From positions 1 to 60,744 of the forward strand of contig NZ_JACLGO010000027.1 of the NCBI RefSeq assembly GCF_014219065.1: DNA of 60,744 nt, in the 5' to 3' direction. The notes under the pieces were generated by a model. The model was not told the origin of the DNA. It did not search any database and was given only the letters and a program-made list of their open reading frames with translations. Below, piece after piece: positions 9,431-20,712 of this stretch. The DNA is from Halopseudomonas xiamenensis. Lineage in GTDB: Bacteria; Pseudomonadota; Gammaproteobacteria; Pseudomonadales; Pseudomonadaceae. A program made the position numbers and the translations under genes. Each line of letters opens with the position of its first letter. Within the stretch, counting starts at the first letter, position 1.

Positions 9431-10531
9431 ATGGCATCTTCTGTTCTCTCGAATAAACGTATTCTGTTTCCTGTCGTGCTCGGCGTAGTGGCATTGCTGG
9501 GTTGGTATGCCTGGACGCAGTATGCCGAGCAGGGGCCGGGGGAAGGGTTCATCAGCGGTAATGGCCGTATCGAGGCGACCGAGATCGATATCGCCACCAA
9601 GCTGGCGGGCCGGGTCGAGCAGATCCTGGTGCGCGAGGGTGACTTCGTCAGCGCCGGCCAGGTAGTGGCGAAGATGCAGATCGACACCCTGCAGGCGCAA
9701 CGTGAGGAAGCGCTGGCCGCTCACCAGGAATCCATACATGCGGTTGCGGCGGCCAAGGCGCAGATCAGCCTGCGGGAAAGCGACGTGGCGGCCATGCAGG
9801 CGCTGGTGGCGCAGCGTGAAGCCGAGTTGAATGCGGCCAAGCGCCGCCTGGCGCGTACCGAGGTACTGGCCAGGGACGGTGCCATTTCCCGCCAGCAACT
9901 GGATGATGACCAGGCCGCCGCCCATAGTGCAGAGGCGGCGGTGGCCGCCGCCAGAGCCCAGGTGTCGGCGGCGCAGGCAGCAGTCGAGGCGGCGAAGGCG
10001 CAACAGACTGGCGCACAGTCCCGGGTCGCTGCCACCCAGGCGACCATCAACCGCATCGAGGCCGACCTGGCGGACAGTGAACTCAAGGCCCCGCGCGACG
10101 GCCGGGTGCAGGTGCGCGTGGCCCAGCCCGGCGAGGTGCTGGCCGCCGGTGGCCGGGTACTGAACCTGCTCGACCTGTCGGATGTGTACATGACCTTCTT
10201 CGTGCCCGAGGTTGCCGCCGGCCGGCTGGCACTGGGCAGCGAGGTGCGCCTGGTGCTGGATACCGCGCCGGACTATGTGGTGCCGGCACGTATCTCCTTT
10301 GTCGCCAGCCAGGCCCAGTTCACTCCGAAGACCGTGGAGACCGCCAGCGAACGACAGAAGCTGATGTTCCGCGTGCGGGCACAGATCCCGCCCGAGCTGT
10401 TGCAGCGCTACCTGGAGCAGGTCAAGACCGGTGTGCCCGGCGTGGCCTGGATCAAGCTGGACGCCTCCGCCGCCTGGCCCGAGAGTCTGGCCATCCCCGC
10501 CAGCCTGAGCCTGTCGCATGCCGACGACTGA
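9431..10531 (+). CDS. HlyD-family membrane fusion protein (YhiI-like)
   Basis: The periplasmic adaptor subunit of an ABC exporter. A single N-terminal transmembrane helix is followed by a biotinyl-lipoyl-like half-motif ([20 protein letters not shown]), a long alanine/glutamine-rich coiled-coil hairpin (about residues 85-210), the second half-motif ([20 protein letters not shown]) and a beta-barrel domain. The start was placed at 9431, preceded by AAGGG; the in-frame ATG at 9413 has no ribosome site. The 3' end overlaps the next gene by 14 bp. The order HlyD, double ATPase-permease, permease is that of E. coli yhiI-rbbA-yhhJ. Confidence 0.88.
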   Translation: MASSVLSNKRILFPVVLGVVALLGWYAWTQYAEQGPGEGFISGNGRIEATEIDIATKLAGRVEQILVREGDFVSAGQVVAKMQIDTLQAQREEALAAHQESIHAVAAAKAQISLRESDVAAMQALVAQREAELNAAKRRLARTEVLARDGAISRQQLDDDQAAAHSAEAAVAAARAQVSAAQAAVEAAKAQQTGAQSRVAATQATINRIEADLADSELKAPRDGRVQVRVAQPGEVLAAGGRVLNLLDLSDVYMTFFVPEVAAGRLALGSEVRLVLDTAPDYVVPARISFVASQAQFTPKTVETASERQKLMFRVRAQIPPELLQRYLEQVKTGVPGVAWIKLDASAAWPESLAIPASLSLSHADD

Positions 10532-13253
10532 AACCGTCGCCCGGCTGCTGGACGTCAGCCTGCGCTACGGCAACACCCGCGCGCTGGATGCTATCGACCT
10601 GGACATACCGGCTGGCCGCATGGTCGGCCTGATCGGCCCGGACGGGGTTGGCAAATCCAGCCTGCTGGCACTGATCTCCGGCTCGCGGCGTATCCAGCAG
10701 GGCCAGGTACTGGTGCTCGGCGGCGACATGGCCGAACGCCGGCACCGCAACCGGGTCTGTCCGCGTATCGCCTATATGCCCCAGGGGCTGGGGCGCAATC
10801 TCTATCCGACCCTGTCGGTGGAGGAGAACCTGCAGTTCTTCGCCCGGCTGTTCGGTCATGATGCGGCGGAGCGGCGCCGGCGTATCGATGACCTGACCCG
10901 GGCCACCGGCCTGCATGGCTTTCTCGAGCGTCCGGCGGGCAAGTTGTCCGGGGGCATGAAACAGAAGCTGGGCCTGTGCTGTGCGCTGATTCATGACCCG
11001 GACCTGCTGATCCTGGATGAACCGACTACCGGTGTGGACCCGTTGGCGCGGGCGCAGTTCTGGGAACTGATCGCCCGTATCCGCCGTCAGCGCCCGGGCA
11101 TGAGCGTGATGGTCGCCACTGCCTACATGGACGAGGCCCAGGGCTTCGACTGGCTGGTGGCGATGGATGAGGGCCGGATACTGGCCACCGGCACCCCGGC
11201 GCAGTTGCTAGAACATACCGCCAGCAGTTCGCTGGAAACGGCATTCATCGCGCTGCTGCCGGAGCAGCGCAAGCGCGGGCATGCACCGGTGGTGATTCCG
11301 CCATTGCAGGTCGATGAACAGGATATCGCCATCGAGGCGCGGAACCTGACCCTGCGCTTCGGCGACTTCACCGCGGTGAAGGATGTCAGCTTCCGCATCC
11401 GTCGTGGCGAGATCTTCGGCTTCCTCGGCTCCAATGGCTGCGGCAAGACTACCACCATGAAGATGCTCACCGGTTTGCTGCCGGCCAGCGAGGGGCAGGC
11501 CTGGTTGTTCGGTGCCGAGGTCAGCCCGAAGGATATCGAGACCCGGCGCCGGGTAGGCTACATGTCCCAGGCGTTCTCCCTGTACAGCGAGCTGACCGTG
11601 CGCCAGAACCTGGTGCTGCATGCGCGGCTGTTCTCCGTGCCGGAACAGGAGATTGCCGAGCGGGTGGCACAGATGGTGGACAGGTTCGGCCTGCGCGAGG
11701 CCATCGACAGCCTGCCGTCGAGCCTGCCACTGGGTATGCGCCAGCGCCTGTCGCTGGCGGTGGCCATGGTGCACCAGCCGGAACTGCTGATCCTCGACGA
11801 GCCGACCTCGGGCGTCGATCCGGTGGCGCGTGACGCCTTCTGGCGCCTGCTGGTGGAGCTGTCGCGGCGCGACAAGGTGACCATCTTCCTGTCCACCCAC
11901 TTCATGAACGAGGCCGAGCGCTGTGACCGCATGTCGATGATGCATGCCGGGCAGGTGCTGGACAGTGACGTGCCGGCCAGGCTGGTGGAGAAGCGCGCAG
12001 CGGACAACCTGGAGCAGGCCTTCATCGGCTACCTGATCGAGGCCGGGGCCGGTGGTGGAGACGAGCCGCAGACGGATCTGCCGGCGCCGCTCCAGTCACC
12101 CGCCGAGCAGTTGCCCGTGGTCCGGCATCGACCATTCAGCCTGCAGCGCATGCTCAGCTATCTGTGGCGCGAGAGCCTGGAGCTGCAGCGTGACCCGATC
12201 CGCGCCACACTGGCGCTGGTCGGCTCGCTGATGCTGATGTTCGTCATCGGCTTCGGCATCAGCCTGGATGTGGAAGACCTGCGCTACGCGGTGCTCGACC
12301 GCGACCAGACCAGCCTCAGCCGAGACTATGCATTGCAACTATCGGGCTCGCGCTACTTCATCGAACAACCGCCACTCACCGATTACCAGGAGCTGGACCG
12401 GCGCATGCGCAGCGGCGAGGTGTCGCTGGCCATCGAGATACCGCATGGCTTTGCCCGTGACGCGCTGGCCAGGCGCCCGGTGCAGATCGGTGCCTGGGTG
12501 GATGGCGCCATGCCGCAGCGGGCCGAGACGCTCAAGGGCTACGTGCAGGGCATGCACCAGCACTGGCTGGCCACGCAGATCATCGAGCGTGGTGGCGCAC
12601 TGCCGGTCAGCGCCGAGATCCAGACCCGCTTTCGCTACAACCCTGATGTGCAAAGCCTGCCCGCCATGGTGCCGGCGGTGATCACCATGCTGTTGCTGAT
12701 GCTGCCGGCGATGCTGACCGCGCTGGCGGTGGTGCGGGAGAAGGAAACCGGCTCGATCACCAACTTCTACGTCACCCCGGTGACCCGCAGCGAGTTCCTG
12801 CTCGGCAAGCAGTTGCCCTACGTGGCGCTGGCGATGCTCAACTTCCTGTTGATGACCTTGCTGGCGGTGAACCTGTTCGGCGTGCCGATCAGCGGCAGCT
12901 TCCCGACCCTGGTGCTGGCGGCGCTGATCTTCAGCCTGGTCGCCACCGGCATGGGCCTGCTGGCCTCGGCGGTGACCCGCAGCCAGATCGCCGCGATGTT
13001 CTTCGCCATGATCGGCACCATGGTGCCGGCCACGCAGTTTTCCGGCCTGGTCGATCCGGTGTCCTCGCTGGAGGGGGCAGGGCGGGTGATCGGTGAGCTG
13101 TACCCGGCCAGCCATATGGTCAGCATCAGCCGCGGCGTGTTCAACAAGGCCCTGGGCCTGCCGGAACTCGCCGGGGCGTTCTGGTCCATGCTGCTGTCGG
13201 TACCGGTGATCATGGGCCTGGCCATAGTGCTGCTGAAGAAACAGGAGCGTTGA
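10518..13253 (+). CDS. rbbA: Fused ABC transporter, two ATPase domains plus permease (RbbA-like)
   Basis: A 911-residue protein with two nucleotide-binding domains followed by an ABC-2-type permease. NBD1 has a degenerate Walker A ([10 protein letters not shown], about residue 40) and signature [15 protein letters not shown]2 has Walker [11 protein letters not shown] (about residue 312) and signature [11 protein letters not shown]. Walker B LLILDEPT occurs in both. From about residue 545 a large extracytoplasmic loop and membrane helices form the permease half. E. coli RbbA (ribosome-associated ATPase) shares this architecture, and the flanking YhiI- and YhhJ-like genes support the assignment. 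Export of an unknown substrate is more likely here than a ribosomal role, though both have been proposed for the family. Confidence 0.85.
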   Translation: MPTTETVARLLDVSLRYGNTRALDAIDLDIPAGRMVGLIGPDGVGKSSLLALISGSRRIQQGQVLVLGGDMAERRHRNRVCPRIAYMPQGLGRNLYPTLSVEENLQFFARLFGHDAAERRRRIDDLTRATGLHGFLERPAGKLSGGMKQKLGLCCALIHDPDLLILDEPTTGVDPLARAQFWELIARIRRQRPGMSVMVATAYMDEAQGFDWLVAMDEGRILATGTPAQLLEHTASSSLETAFIALLPEQRKRGHAPVVIPPLQVDEQDIAIEARNLTLRFGDFTAVKDVSFRIRRGEIFGFLGSNGCGKTTTMKMLTGLLPASEGQAWLFGAEVSPKDIETRRRVGYMSQAFSLYSELTVRQNLVLHARLFSVPEQEIAERVAQMVDRFGLREAIDSLPSSLPLGMRQRLSLAVAMVHQPELLILDEPTSGVDPVARDAFWRLLVELSRRDKVTIFLSTHFMNEAERCDRMSMMHAGQVLDSDVPARLVEKRAADNLEQAFIGYLIEAGAGGGDEPQTDLPAPLQSPAEQLPVVRHRPFSLQRMLSYLWRESLELQRDPIRATLALVGSLMLMFVIGFGISLDVEDLRYAVLDRDQTSLSRDYALQLSGSRYFIEQPPLTDYQELDRRMRSGEVSLAIEIPHGFARDALARRPVQIGAWVDGAMPQRAETLKGYVQGMHQHWLATQIIERGGALPVSAEIQTRFRYNPDVQSLPAMVPAVITMLLLMLPAMLTALAVVREKETGSITNFYVTPVTRSEFLLGKQLPYVALAMLNFLLMTLLAVNLFGVPISGSFPTLVLAALIFSLVATGMGLLASAVTRSQIAAMFFAMIGTMVPATQFSGLVDPVSSLEGAGRVIGELYPASHMVSISRGVFNKALGLPELAGAFWSMLLSVPVIMGLAIVLLKKQER

Positions 13254-13254
13254 G

Positions 13255-14385
13255 ATGAACGGCCGATCCCTGCTCAATATCTATCGCCTGGGCGTCAAGG
13301 AGCTCTGGAGCCTGTGGCGCGACCCGACCATGCTGGTGCTGATCGTCTACGTGTTCACCGTGGGCGTGTATACCGCGGCCAACGCCATGCCGGAAACCCT
13401 GAACCGGGCGCCGATCGCCATTGTCGACGAGGACGATTCGGCACTGTCGCGGCAGATCGTCTCGGCCTTCTACCCGCCGTATTTCACCACACCGCAGATG
13501 ATCAGCATGGCGCAGATGGACAGCGGCATGGACGCGGGTCTCTATACCTTCGCCTTGTACATTCCCCAGGGCTTCCAGCGCGACGTGCTGGCCAACCGGG
13601 CTCCGGACCTGCAGCTCAACGTGGACGCCACGCGCATGAGCCAGGCGTTCACCGGCAGTGGTGCGGTGCAGCAGATAGTGACCGATGAAATCACCGAGTT
13701 CGTCCAGCGCCAGCGCGGCAGCGCACAGCCGCCGATCGAGCTGGTACTGCGTGCGCGCTTCAACCCGGGCCTGGAGAAGGCCTGGTTCGGCAGCCTGATG
13801 CAGGTGGTCAACTACATCACCATGCTGTCGATCATCCTTACCGGTGCGGCGCTGATCCGTGAGCGCGAGCATGGCACTATCGAGCATCTGCTGGTGATGC
13901 CGGTCACACCCACCGAAATCATGCTCGGCAAGGTCTGGTCCATGGGGCTGGTGGTGCTGGTCGTCGCCGCGCTGTCGCTGAACCTGGTGGTGCGCGGGGT
14001 GCTGGGCGTGCCGGTGGATGGTTCGCTGCCACTGTTCTTCACCGGTGCCGCGCTGTGCCTGTTCGCAACCACCTCGATGGGCATCTTCCTCGCTACCCTG
14101 GCGCGCAACATGCCCCAGTTCGGCATGCTGATGATGCTCACCATCATGCCGTTGCAGATGCTCTCCGGCGGCACCACGCCGCGCGAAAGCATGCCGCAGC
14201 TGGTGCAGACCATCATGCTGGCGGCGCCGACCACGCACTTTGTCGAGGTGGGCCAGGCGATCCTCTACCGCGGTGCCGGCCTGGACGTGGTATGGAAGCC
14301 CTTCCTGGCGCTGGCGGTGATGGGTTGTGTGATGTTTGGCGGCGCACTGCTACGCTTTCGTAAGGCCCTCGGCGGTATGGCCTGA
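13255..14385 (+). CDS. ABC-2-type permease (YhhJ-like)
   Basis: A 376-residue ABC-2 permease. One N-terminal helix is followed by a large periplasmic domain (about residues 45-180) and a cluster of five to six helices in the C-terminal half, with the characteristic EREHGTIEHLLVMPVTPTEI segment. It starts one base after the RbbA-like stop, within the same transcript, and probably pairs with that protein's permease half to form the membrane channel. Substrate unknown. Confidence 0.85.
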   Translation: MNGRSLLNIYRLGVKELWSLWRDPTMLVLIVYVFTVGVYTAANAMPETLNRAPIAIVDEDDSALSRQIVSAFYPPYFTTPQMISMAQMDSGMDAGLYTFALYIPQGFQRDVLANRAPDLQLNVDATRMSQAFTGSGAVQQIVTDEITEFVQRQRGSAQPPIELVLRARFNPGLEKAWFGSLMQVVNYITMLSIILTGAALIREREHGTIEHLLVMPVTPTEIMLGKVWSMGLVVLVVAALSLNLVVRGVLGVPVDGSLPLFFTGAALCLFATTSMGIFLATLARNMPQFGMLMMLTIMPLQMLSGGTTPRESMPQLVQTIMLAAPTTHFVEVGQAILYRGAGLDVVWKPFLALAVMGCVMFGGALLRFRKALGGMA

Positions 14386-14433
14386 GCCCCTGTCCGGGCA
14401 CCGGCCGGCCGCTGACATACAAGGACAGCTGAC

Positions 14434-15792
14434 ATGCTTACATTGACCTGCCTCGGCGGCGCCGGCACCGTGACCGGTTCCAAGCACCTGCTGACCCATG
14501 GCGACACCCGTATCCTCATCGATTGCGGTCTGTTCCAGGGTCTGAAGAACCTGCGCGAGCTGAACTGGCAGCGCCTGGTGGTGGCGCCGGACACTATCGA
14601 TGCGGTGGTGCTCACCCATGCCCACCTGGACCACTGTGGCTACCTGCCGCGCCTGGTGCTGGATGGCTTCACGGGGTCTATCTACGCCACCGAATCGACC
14701 CGCGATGTAGCCGAACTGATCCTGCTCGACAGTGCCTGGCTACAGGAAAAGGACGCCGAGTTCGCCAACCGCAAGGGCTTCAGCAAGCACAAGCCGGCCT
14801 TGCCGCTGTACCGGGTGGTGGATGCCGAGCGTACGCTCAAGCAGTTCAAACGGGTGCCCTGGCACCGCGAGGTGGAGCTGCCTGGTGGCGCTAGGCTGCA
14901 GATGCGCCGCGCCGGACATATCCTCGGTGCTGCCACCGTACAGATCGATATCGCCGGCAAGCGGGTGGTGTTTTCCGGCGACCTGGGGCGTTATGGGGAT
15001 ATGGTCATGTTCGACCCCGAGCCGGTGGCCGAGGCGGACTACATCGTCATCGAGTCGACCTATGGCAACCGTCGACACGACAAGTCGGACCCGCTTGAGG
15101 CCCTGGCCCAGGTGATCGAGCGCACCGTGCAGCGCGGCGGCACAGTGGTGATACCGGCCTTTGCCGTGGGCCGGGCCCAGGCGCTGATCTATGACCTGTG
15201 GCTGTTGCGCCAGGCCGGACGCCTGAACAACGTGCCGATCTATCTCGACAGCCCCATGGCCACCAGCGCCACCGAGATGCTGTGCCGGCACAATGCAGAC
15301 CATCGGCTGACCGCCGAGGAGTGCGCCGCCGCCTGCTCGGCGGTCAACTATATCCGCGATGTGGAGGAGTCCAAGGCGTTGTCCGCCAGTCGCTATCCCA
15401 AGGTGATCATCTCCGCCAGCGGCATGGCCACCGGTGGTCGGGTACTGCACCACATCGCCGCCTTTGCCGGCGACCACCGCAACACCCTGCTGTTTTCCGG
15501 CTTCCAGGCCGCCGGCACCCGGGGGCGCAAGCTGCTGGAAGGCGCGCGGGAAGTGAAGATCTACGGCCACTGGATGCCGGTGAATGCCGAGGTAACCGAA
15601 CTGCCCATGCTCTCGGCGCATGCCGACAGCGATGAACTCATACATTGGCTCTCCGGCTTCCAGCGGCCGCCGCAGCATGTGTTCATCGTCCATGGCGAGC
15701 CGGAGGCATCCGAAGCCCTGCGTGAGCGTATCCTGCGTGAGCTGGGCTGGGAGGCATCGGTACCGCTGCAGAACCAGGAGATCCATCTGTAA
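14434..15792 (+). CDS. Beta-CASP metallo-beta-lactamase-fold hydrolase (RNA-processing type)
   Basis: A 452-residue metallo-hydrolase. The zinc-binding motif THAHLDH (His62, His64, Asp66, His67) lies in the MBL domain. The beta-CASP insertion and C-terminal RMMBL region show SASGMATGGR and LSAHADSDE. The family includes CPSF73-like nucleases, and bacterial members of this length are usually annotated as MBL-fold proteins with an RNA specificity domain. It begins 48 bp after the permease gene and may be read through from it; no direct link to export is apparent. RNase activity is inferred from the family. Confidence 0.85.
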   Translation: MLTLTCLGGAGTVTGSKHLLTHGDTRILIDCGLFQGLKNLRELNWQRLVVAPDTIDAVVLTHAHLDHCGYLPRLVLDGFTGSIYATESTRDVAELILLDSAWLQEKDAEFANRKGFSKHKPALPLYRVVDAERTLKQFKRVPWHREVELPGGARLQMRRAGHILGAATVQIDIAGKRVVFSGDLGRYGDMVMFDPEPVAEADYIVIESTYGNRRHDKSDPLEALAQVIERTVQRGGTVVIPAFAVGRAQALIYDLWLLRQAGRLNNVPIYLDSPMATSATEMLCRHNADHRLTAEECAAACSAVNYIRDVEESKALSASRYPKVIISASGMATGGRVLHHIAAFAGDHRNTLLFSGFQAAGTRGRKLLEGAREVKIYGHWMPVNAEVTELPMLSAHADSDELIHWLSGFQRPPQHVFIVHGEPEASEALRERILRELGWEASVPLQNQEIHL

Positions 15793-15825
15793 GCCCGTCC
15801 AGCGGGCAGCTGTTTCTTCTCCCTC

Positions 15826-15867
15826 TTGATCCATGTCAGTTCCTCCGGACGTTACCTGGCCTACTCT
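15826..15867 (+). promoter_or_regulatory. Anr/FNR-type site and promoter of the arc operon
   Basis: TTGAT-N4-GTCAG (15826-15839) matches the Anr/FNR consensus TTGAT-N4-ATCAA in most positions. A -10-like TACTCT sits at 15862-15867. The box centre is then about 41 bp upstream of the expected start site, the class II activator position. Oxygen-limited induction of arc operons by Anr is established in Pseudomonas aeruginosa. The site here is inferred. Confidence 0.6.
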
Positions 15868-15959
15868 GCTGGAGCGATGAAGGCAGGTTTCTGAACTGAC
15901 TGGCATGCATCCCCCCGGCTTCGTAGCCTGCGCGAGGCCCGAGGGCAGGAGAGACTGCT

Positions 15960-17405
15960 ATGACTGAAGAAAACAAGGCCGCGCAGAATCCGGAAGATGA
16001 TCTGGCGACCCGGTTCCCCACGGCCTACACCATCCTGTTGTTGCTGATAGTTCTGGTGGCTGCACTGACCTGGATCATTCCGGCGGGTCAGTACGAGCGC
16101 AGCATGAACGAGGAGATCGGGCGCGAAGTAGCCGTACCGGGAACCTATCAGGTAGTCGAAGCCAACCCGCAGGGCTTCACTGACATCATGCTGGCGCCTA
16201 CGACCGGCTTCTACGACCCCGACAGCTACGTTGCCAATGCCATCGATGTGGCGTTGTTCGTCCTGTTCCTGGGTGGCTTTCTCGGTGTGGTGAATGCCAC
16301 CGGGGCAATCGATACCGGTATCCGCAGCGTCATGCAGCGCCTGGAAGGGCGAGAGATCTGGATGATCCCGATCCTGATGACGCTGTTCGCCCTCGGCGGC
16401 ACGACCTATGGCATGGCCGAGGAAACGCTGGCCTTCTATGCCATTCTGGTGCCGATCATGATCGCAGCGGGCTACGATGCGGTGACCGGGGTGGCGGTGA
16501 TTCTGATCGGTGCCGGTATCGGCGTGCTGGGCTCGACCATCAACCCGTTCGCCACCGTCATCGCCTCCAATGCTGCGGATATTCCCTTTACCGATGGCAT
16601 GCTGCTGCGGCTGGTGCTGCTGATTGGCGGGCTGGTCATCTGCGCGGCCTATGTGATGCGTTATGCCCGGCGGGTCAAGGCAGACCCCGCGCGTTCGGTC
16701 GTGGCCAGGCAGCGTGAAGCCCATCGCAAGCTATTTCTGCAGGTGGAGGCTGAGCATGGCGACATCGCCCTGAGCCTGACGCAGAAACTGGTGCTGCTGA
16801 TCTTCGCGGTGACCTTCGTGGTCATGATCTGGGGCGTGTCCTCCCAGGACTGGTGGATGGACAAGATGGGGGCGCTGTTCCTCGGAGCTGCGATCGTGGT
16901 CGGCCTGGTTGCCCGGCTCGGCGAGAAGAGGCTGACCGGCAGCTTCGTCGACGGCGCCCGCGATCTGCTGGGAGTGGCCCTGGTGGTGGGGCTGGCGCGG
17001 GGCATCGTGGTCATCATGGAGCAGGGGATGATCGCCGACTCGATCCTGCATGGCGCCGAAACCACCCTGGGCGACCTGTCGGAACTGGCGTTCATCAACC
17101 TGATGTTCTGGATCGAGGTGGGCATGAGCTTCTTCGTGCCATCCTCATCCGGTCTCGCGGTACTGTCGATGCCGATCCTGGCGCCGTTGGCGGACTTTGC
17201 CGATGTCAGCCGCGACCTGGTGGTGACTGCCTATCAATCGGCCAACGGCCTGGTCAACCTGATCAACCCGACCTTTGCCGTGGTCGTCGGTGGTCTGGCC
17301 ATAGGCCGCGTCTCCTATGATCGCTGGCTGGTGTTCATCTGGCCGCTGCTACTGATACTGACGCTGTTCATCACACTGGTGATCAGCATTGGAGCCTTCC
17401 TGTAA
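15960..17405 (+). CDS. YfcC-type membrane transporter, probable arginine/ornithine exchanger
   Basis: A 481-residue integral membrane protein of the YfcC/DcuC (C4-dicarboxylate carrier-like) superfamily, with about 12 hydrophobic segments, GGFLGVVNATGAIDTGI, TYGMAEETLAFY and a C-terminal SANGLVNLINPT motif. AGGAGAG precedes the ATG. It is the first gene before arcA, arcB and arcC, 24 bp upstream of arcA, the place ArcD holds in P. aeruginosa. It most probably imports arginine and exports ornithine (or citrulline). The function is from context; the family also includes carriers of other substrates. Confidence 0.8.
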   Translation: MTEENKAAQNPEDDLATRFPTAYTILLLLIVLVAALTWIIPAGQYERSMNEEIGREVAVPGTYQVVEANPQGFTDIMLAPTTGFYDPDSYVANAIDVALFVLFLGGFLGVVNATGAIDTGIRSVMQRLEGREIWMIPILMTLFALGGTTYGMAEETLAFYAILVPIMIAAGYDAVTGVAVILIGAGIGVLGSTINPFATVIASNAADIPFTDGMLLRLVLLIGGLVICAAYVMRYARRVKADPARSVVARQREAHRKLFLQVEAEHGDIALSLTQKLVLLIFAVTFVVMIWGVSSQDWWMDKMGALFLGAAIVVGLVARLGEKRLTGSFVDGARDLLGVALVVGLARGIVVIMEQGMIADSILHGAETTLGDLSELAFINLMFWIEVGMSFFVPSSSGLAVLSMPILAPLADFADVSRDLVVTAYQSANGLVNLINPTFAVVVGGLAIGRVSYDRWLVFIWPLLLILTLFITLVISIGAFL

Positions 17406-17429
17406 CCCACTGGCAACAGAGGATTCATC

Positions 17430-18659
17430 ATGACTGAACATGCTCTTGGCGTTCACTCCGAAACCGGTATCCTGCGGCAGGTCATCGTCTGCCGCCCCGG
17501 CCTGGCCCATCGCCGACTGACGCCGACCAATTGCGATGCGCTGTTGTTCGATGACGTATTCTGGGTCAAGCAGGCGCAGAAGGACCATGATGTGTTCGCC
17601 GAGCTGATGCGGGCGCGTGGCGTGGAGGTGCTCGACGTCAATCAGCTGCTGGCCGACACCCTGGATATCGACGAAGCGCGCAGCTGGCTGCTCGATCGAC
17701 GGATCACCTGGGACCATATCGGTGTCGGTATGGTCTCCGACCTGCGGGCCTGGATGGATGAGTTGCCGGGTCAGACCCTGGCGGAATTTCTCATCGGCGG
17801 ATTGCAGGTGAGTGACCTGCCGTTCAATCCAACTGGCCTGTTCGGTAACCACCTGGGGCCGTCCGGCTTCGTCCTGCCACCGCTGCCGAACTTCCTTTTC
17901 ACCCGCGACAACAGCGCCTGGATTTACGATGGCGTCACCCTGAACCCCATGTACTGGAGCGCACGCAAGCCTGAAACCCTGCTGATGGCCACGGTCTATC
18001 GCTTCCATCCACTGTTTGCCGGCAAGGTTGACGTGCTCTGGGGGGACCCGCTCAGGGACCACGCCCTGGCCACGCTGGAAGGTGGCGACATCATGCCGGT
18101 CGGCAACGGGGCGGTGCTGGTGGGCATGGGCGAGCGCTCATCGCCTCAGGCGATCGGGCAACTGGCCAATGCTCTGTTCCAGCGCGGCACCGTCGATCGT
18201 GTGGTTGCCTGCCAGATTCCCAAGACCCGCTCCGCCATGCATCTGGATACCGTCTTCACCTTCTGTGGCGGCAATGTGGTAACCACCTTCAAGGAAGTGG
18301 CCGATCAGATGGTCTGTTACGACCTGCGCCCCGGCACCGGCGGCAAGCACCTGTCGTTCCGCCAGGACCCGCGTCCGTTGTTCGACGTGGTGGCTGACGT
18401 GCTCGGCTATGATTCCCTGGTCGTGGTGCCTACCGGCGGGGATACCCCCGCAGAGCGCGAACGTGAACAGTGGAATGATGGCAACAACGTACTGGCGCTG
18501 AGCCCGGGCGTGGTGATTGGCTATGATCGTAACGACGACACCAACGCGGCGCTGGAAATGGCGGGTATCGAAGTGCTGAAAATACCCGGCGCCGAACTGG
18601 GCCGGGGCCGAGGTGGTGGTCGTTGCATGAGCTGCCCGACCATCCGGGATGCGATCTGA
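17430..18659 (+). CDS. arcA: Arginine deiminase
   Basis: Hydrolyses L-arginine to citrulline and ammonia, the first step of the fermentative arginine deiminase pathway. The 409-residue protein shows [18 protein letters not shown] (about 155-172), the catalytic HLDTVFTFC stretch (about 271-279) and the C-terminal GGGRCMSCP whose first cysteine, Cys399, corresponds to the nucleophile (Cys406 in P. aeruginosa). It lies in a tight operon with the YfcC-type carrier upstream and ornithine carbamoyltransferase 15 bp downstream. Confidence 0.97.
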   Translation: MTEHALGVHSETGILRQVIVCRPGLAHRRLTPTNCDALLFDDVFWVKQAQKDHDVFAELMRARGVEVLDVNQLLADTLDIDEARSWLLDRRITWDHIGVGMVSDLRAWMDELPGQTLAEFLIGGLQVSDLPFNPTGLFGNHLGPSGFVLPPLPNFLFTRDNSAWIYDGVTLNPMYWSARKPETLLMATVYRFHPLFAGKVDVLWGDPLRDHALATLEGGDIMPVGNGAVLVGMGERSSPQAIGQLANALFQRGTVDRVVACQIPKTRSAMHLDTVFTFCGGNVVTTFKEVADQMVCYDLRPGTGGKHLSFRQDPRPLFDVVADVLGYDSLVVVPTGGDTPAEREREQWNDGNNVLALSPGVVIGYDRNDDTNAALEMAGIEVLKIPGAELGRGRGGGRCMSCPTIRDAI

Positions 18660-18674
18660 CGGGAAGGTACGAAG

Positions 18675-19676
18675 ATGGCTTTCAATCTGAAGAATCGACA
18701 CTTTCTCACCCTGCGGGACTTCACGCCGCGTGAAATCAGTTTTCTGCTCAAGCTGGCCAGCGACCTGAAGGCAGCCAAGTATGCGGGCACCGAAGTGCCG
18801 CTGCTGCGGGGCAAGGATATAGCGCTGATCTTCGAGAAGGATTCCACCCGCACCCGGGTCGGGTTCGAGGTGGCAGCCTTCGATCAGGGCGCACGGGTCA
18901 CCTATCTGGGGCCCAGCGGAACGCATATCGGCCACAAGGAATCGGTCAAGGACACCGCCAGGGTCCTTGGCCGGGTATATGACGCCATCGAATATCGCGG
19001 CTTCGGCCAGGCGGTGGTCGAGGAGTTGGCGCAATATGCGGGTGTACCGGTCTACAACGGCCTGACCGATGAATTCCACCCCACCCAGGTACTCGCCGAT
19101 CTGCTCACCATGCAGGAGCATGTGGACAAGCCGCTGCGTGAAGTGGCCTATGTGTTTATCGGCGATGCCGCCAACAACATGGGCGACAGCCTGCTGATTG
19201 GCGGCGCCAAGATGGGCATGGACGTGCGTCTCTGTGCCCCCAGGGCCTGCTGGCCGAGCGAGGCCGTCCGGCAGGAAGCGCAACGGATCGCCGAGACCAG
19301 CGGCGCCCGCATCATGATCACCGAGGATATCGACAGCGCTGTTGCCGGGGTGGATTTCGTCTATACCGATGTCTGGCTGTCCATGGGTGAGCCCGAGGAA
19401 AAGTGGGCGCAGCGGATCAAACTGCTGTTGCCCTACCAAGTCAATGCCGAGCTGATGGCCCTGACCGGTAACCCGCGGGTGCGCTTCATGCACTGTCTGC
19501 CCGCCTTTCACAATACCGAAACCAGCATCGGCAGAGAGATCCAGCAGAAGTTCGGAATCGATGCCATGGAGGTCACCGAGGAGGTGTTCGAGGGCCCGGC
19601 CAGCATCGTCTTCGATCAGGCGGAAAACCGCATGCACACCATCAAGGCGGTACTCGTCGCCACCCTGGGAGGCTGA
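18675..19676 (+). CDS. arcB: Catabolic ornithine carbamoyltransferase
   Basis: Converts citrulline and phosphate to ornithine and carbamoyl phosphate in the deiminase pathway. The 333-residue protein has the carbamoyl-phosphate loop STRTR (Ser57-Arg61), [11 protein letters not shown] (about 135-145) and the ornithine-binding HCLPAFH (His273-His279). Its place between arcA and arcC argues for the catabolic isozyme rather than anabolic ArgF. A GGAAGG site lies just upstream of the ATG. Confidence 0.94.
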   Translation: MAFNLKNRHFLTLRDFTPREISFLLKLASDLKAAKYAGTEVPLLRGKDIALIFEKDSTRTRVGFEVAAFDQGARVTYLGPSGTHIGHKESVKDTARVLGRVYDAIEYRGFGQAVVEELAQYAGVPVYNGLTDEFHPTQVLADLLTMQEHVDKPLREVAYVFIGDAANNMGDSLLIGGAKMGMDVRLCAPRACWPSEAVRQEAQRIAETSGARIMITEDIDSAVAGVDFVYTDVWLSMGEPEEKWAQRIKLLLPYQVNAELMALTGNPRVRFMHCLPAFHNTETSIGREIQQKFGIDAMEVTEEVFEGPASIVFDQAENRMHTIKAVLVATLGG

Positions 19677-19677
19677 C

Positions 19678-20616
19678 ATGCTGATCGTCGTTGCCCTGGG
19701 CGGTAATGCCCTGTTGAAGCGCGGTGAACCGCTGACCGCCAGCGTCCAGCGCGCCAATGTGCGGATAGCCGCCCAATCCCTGGCCGCCCTGGTGCGTGCC
19801 GGTCATGATCTGGTGGTCACCCACGGCAATGGACCGCAAGTGGGGTTGCTGGCCCTGCAGGGAGCCAGCTACAGGCCGGATGAGGCCTATCCCCTGGATG
19901 TGCTGGGGGCGGAAACCGAAGGGATGATCGGCTACATCATCGAACAGGAACTGGAAAATGCCCTGGAGCACGACCGACCGGTGGCAACCTTGCTGACCCA
20001 GGTGGTGGTGGACCGGCATGACCCGGCGTTCGCCAACCCGACCAAGTTCGTCGGGCCGGTGTACCAGCGGGCTGAGGCCGAAGACCGAGCCCGGGCCGCC
20101 GGCTGGCATATCGCCGCCGACGGCGACAGATGGCGCAGGGTAGTACCCTCGCCGCGGCCACTGGAAATTCCGGATATGCGGGTGATCAGGCTGCTGCTGG
20201 ACCAGGGGGTGATCGTCATCTGCGCGGGCGGAGGCGGGATACCGGTAGTGCGGCTGGAGGATGGCAGTACGTTGGGGGTCGAGGCGGTGATCGACAAGGA
20301 TGCCGCCAGCGCCTTGCTGGCGCGCGAACTCAAGGCCGATGCCCTGTTGCTGTTGACGGATGTCGATGCGGTGTACCGGGATTTCGGTTCGGACAGCGCC
20401 GCAGCGATACCAAGCCTGAGCCTGGAGCAGGCGCGTGCCCTCGACCTGCCTGCCGGCTCCATGGGCCCCAAGATGAGAGCCGCCATCGAGTTCGCCGAAG
20501 GGGGTGGGATCAGTGGTATTGGCAGATTGGAGGATGCACTGGCGATCTTGCAGGGCAGGGCGGGGACGCGTGTGTTGAGGGAGCAGGATGCCACGGACGG
20601 CAGAGAGGTGGACTGA
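19678..20616 (+). CDS. arcC: Carbamate kinase
   Basis: Transfers phosphate from carbamoyl phosphate to ADP, giving the ATP yield of the arginine deiminase pathway. The 312-residue protein begins [16 protein letters not shown] and contains [20 protein letters not shown] and a C-terminal [16 protein letters not shown] motif, all typical of the amino-acid kinase fold. The ATG at 19678 was chosen because it sits one base after the arcB stop with GGGAGG ahead of it; the frame is open upstream but only inside arcB. A terminator follows at 20676. Confidence 0.95.
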   Translation: MLIVVALGGNALLKRGEPLTASVQRANVRIAAQSLAALVRAGHDLVVTHGNGPQVGLLALQGASYRPDEAYPLDVLGAETEGMIGYIIEQELENALEHDRPVATLLTQVVVDRHDPAFANPTKFVGPVYQRAEAEDRARAAGWHIAADGDRWRRVVPSPRPLEIPDMRVIRLLLDQGVIVICAGGGGIPVVRLEDGSTLGVEAVIDKDAASALLARELKADALLLLTDVDAVYRDFGSDSAAAIPSLSLEQARALDLPAGSMGPKMRAAIEFAEGGGISGIGRLEDALAILQGRAGTRVLREQDATDGREVD

Positions 20617-20675
20617 GCGTCAGGCTAGGATATTGGCTCGGCGGTTGCAAACAGTATGCGCAAAATGCGAAAAAC

Positions 20676-20707
20676 AAAAAGCCCAGACCGAAGTCTGGGC
20701 TTTTTGT
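20676..20707. terminator. Bidirectional rho-independent terminator
   Basis: AAAAA-GCCCAGAC / GTCTGGGC-TTTTT: an 8-bp GC-rich stem with a four-base CGAA loop, flanked by an A-run on one side and a T-run on the other. It can end the arc operon on the plus strand and the tRNA-Gly/Glu transcript arriving on the minus strand. Confidence 0.9.
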
Positions 20708-20712
20708 TTATT

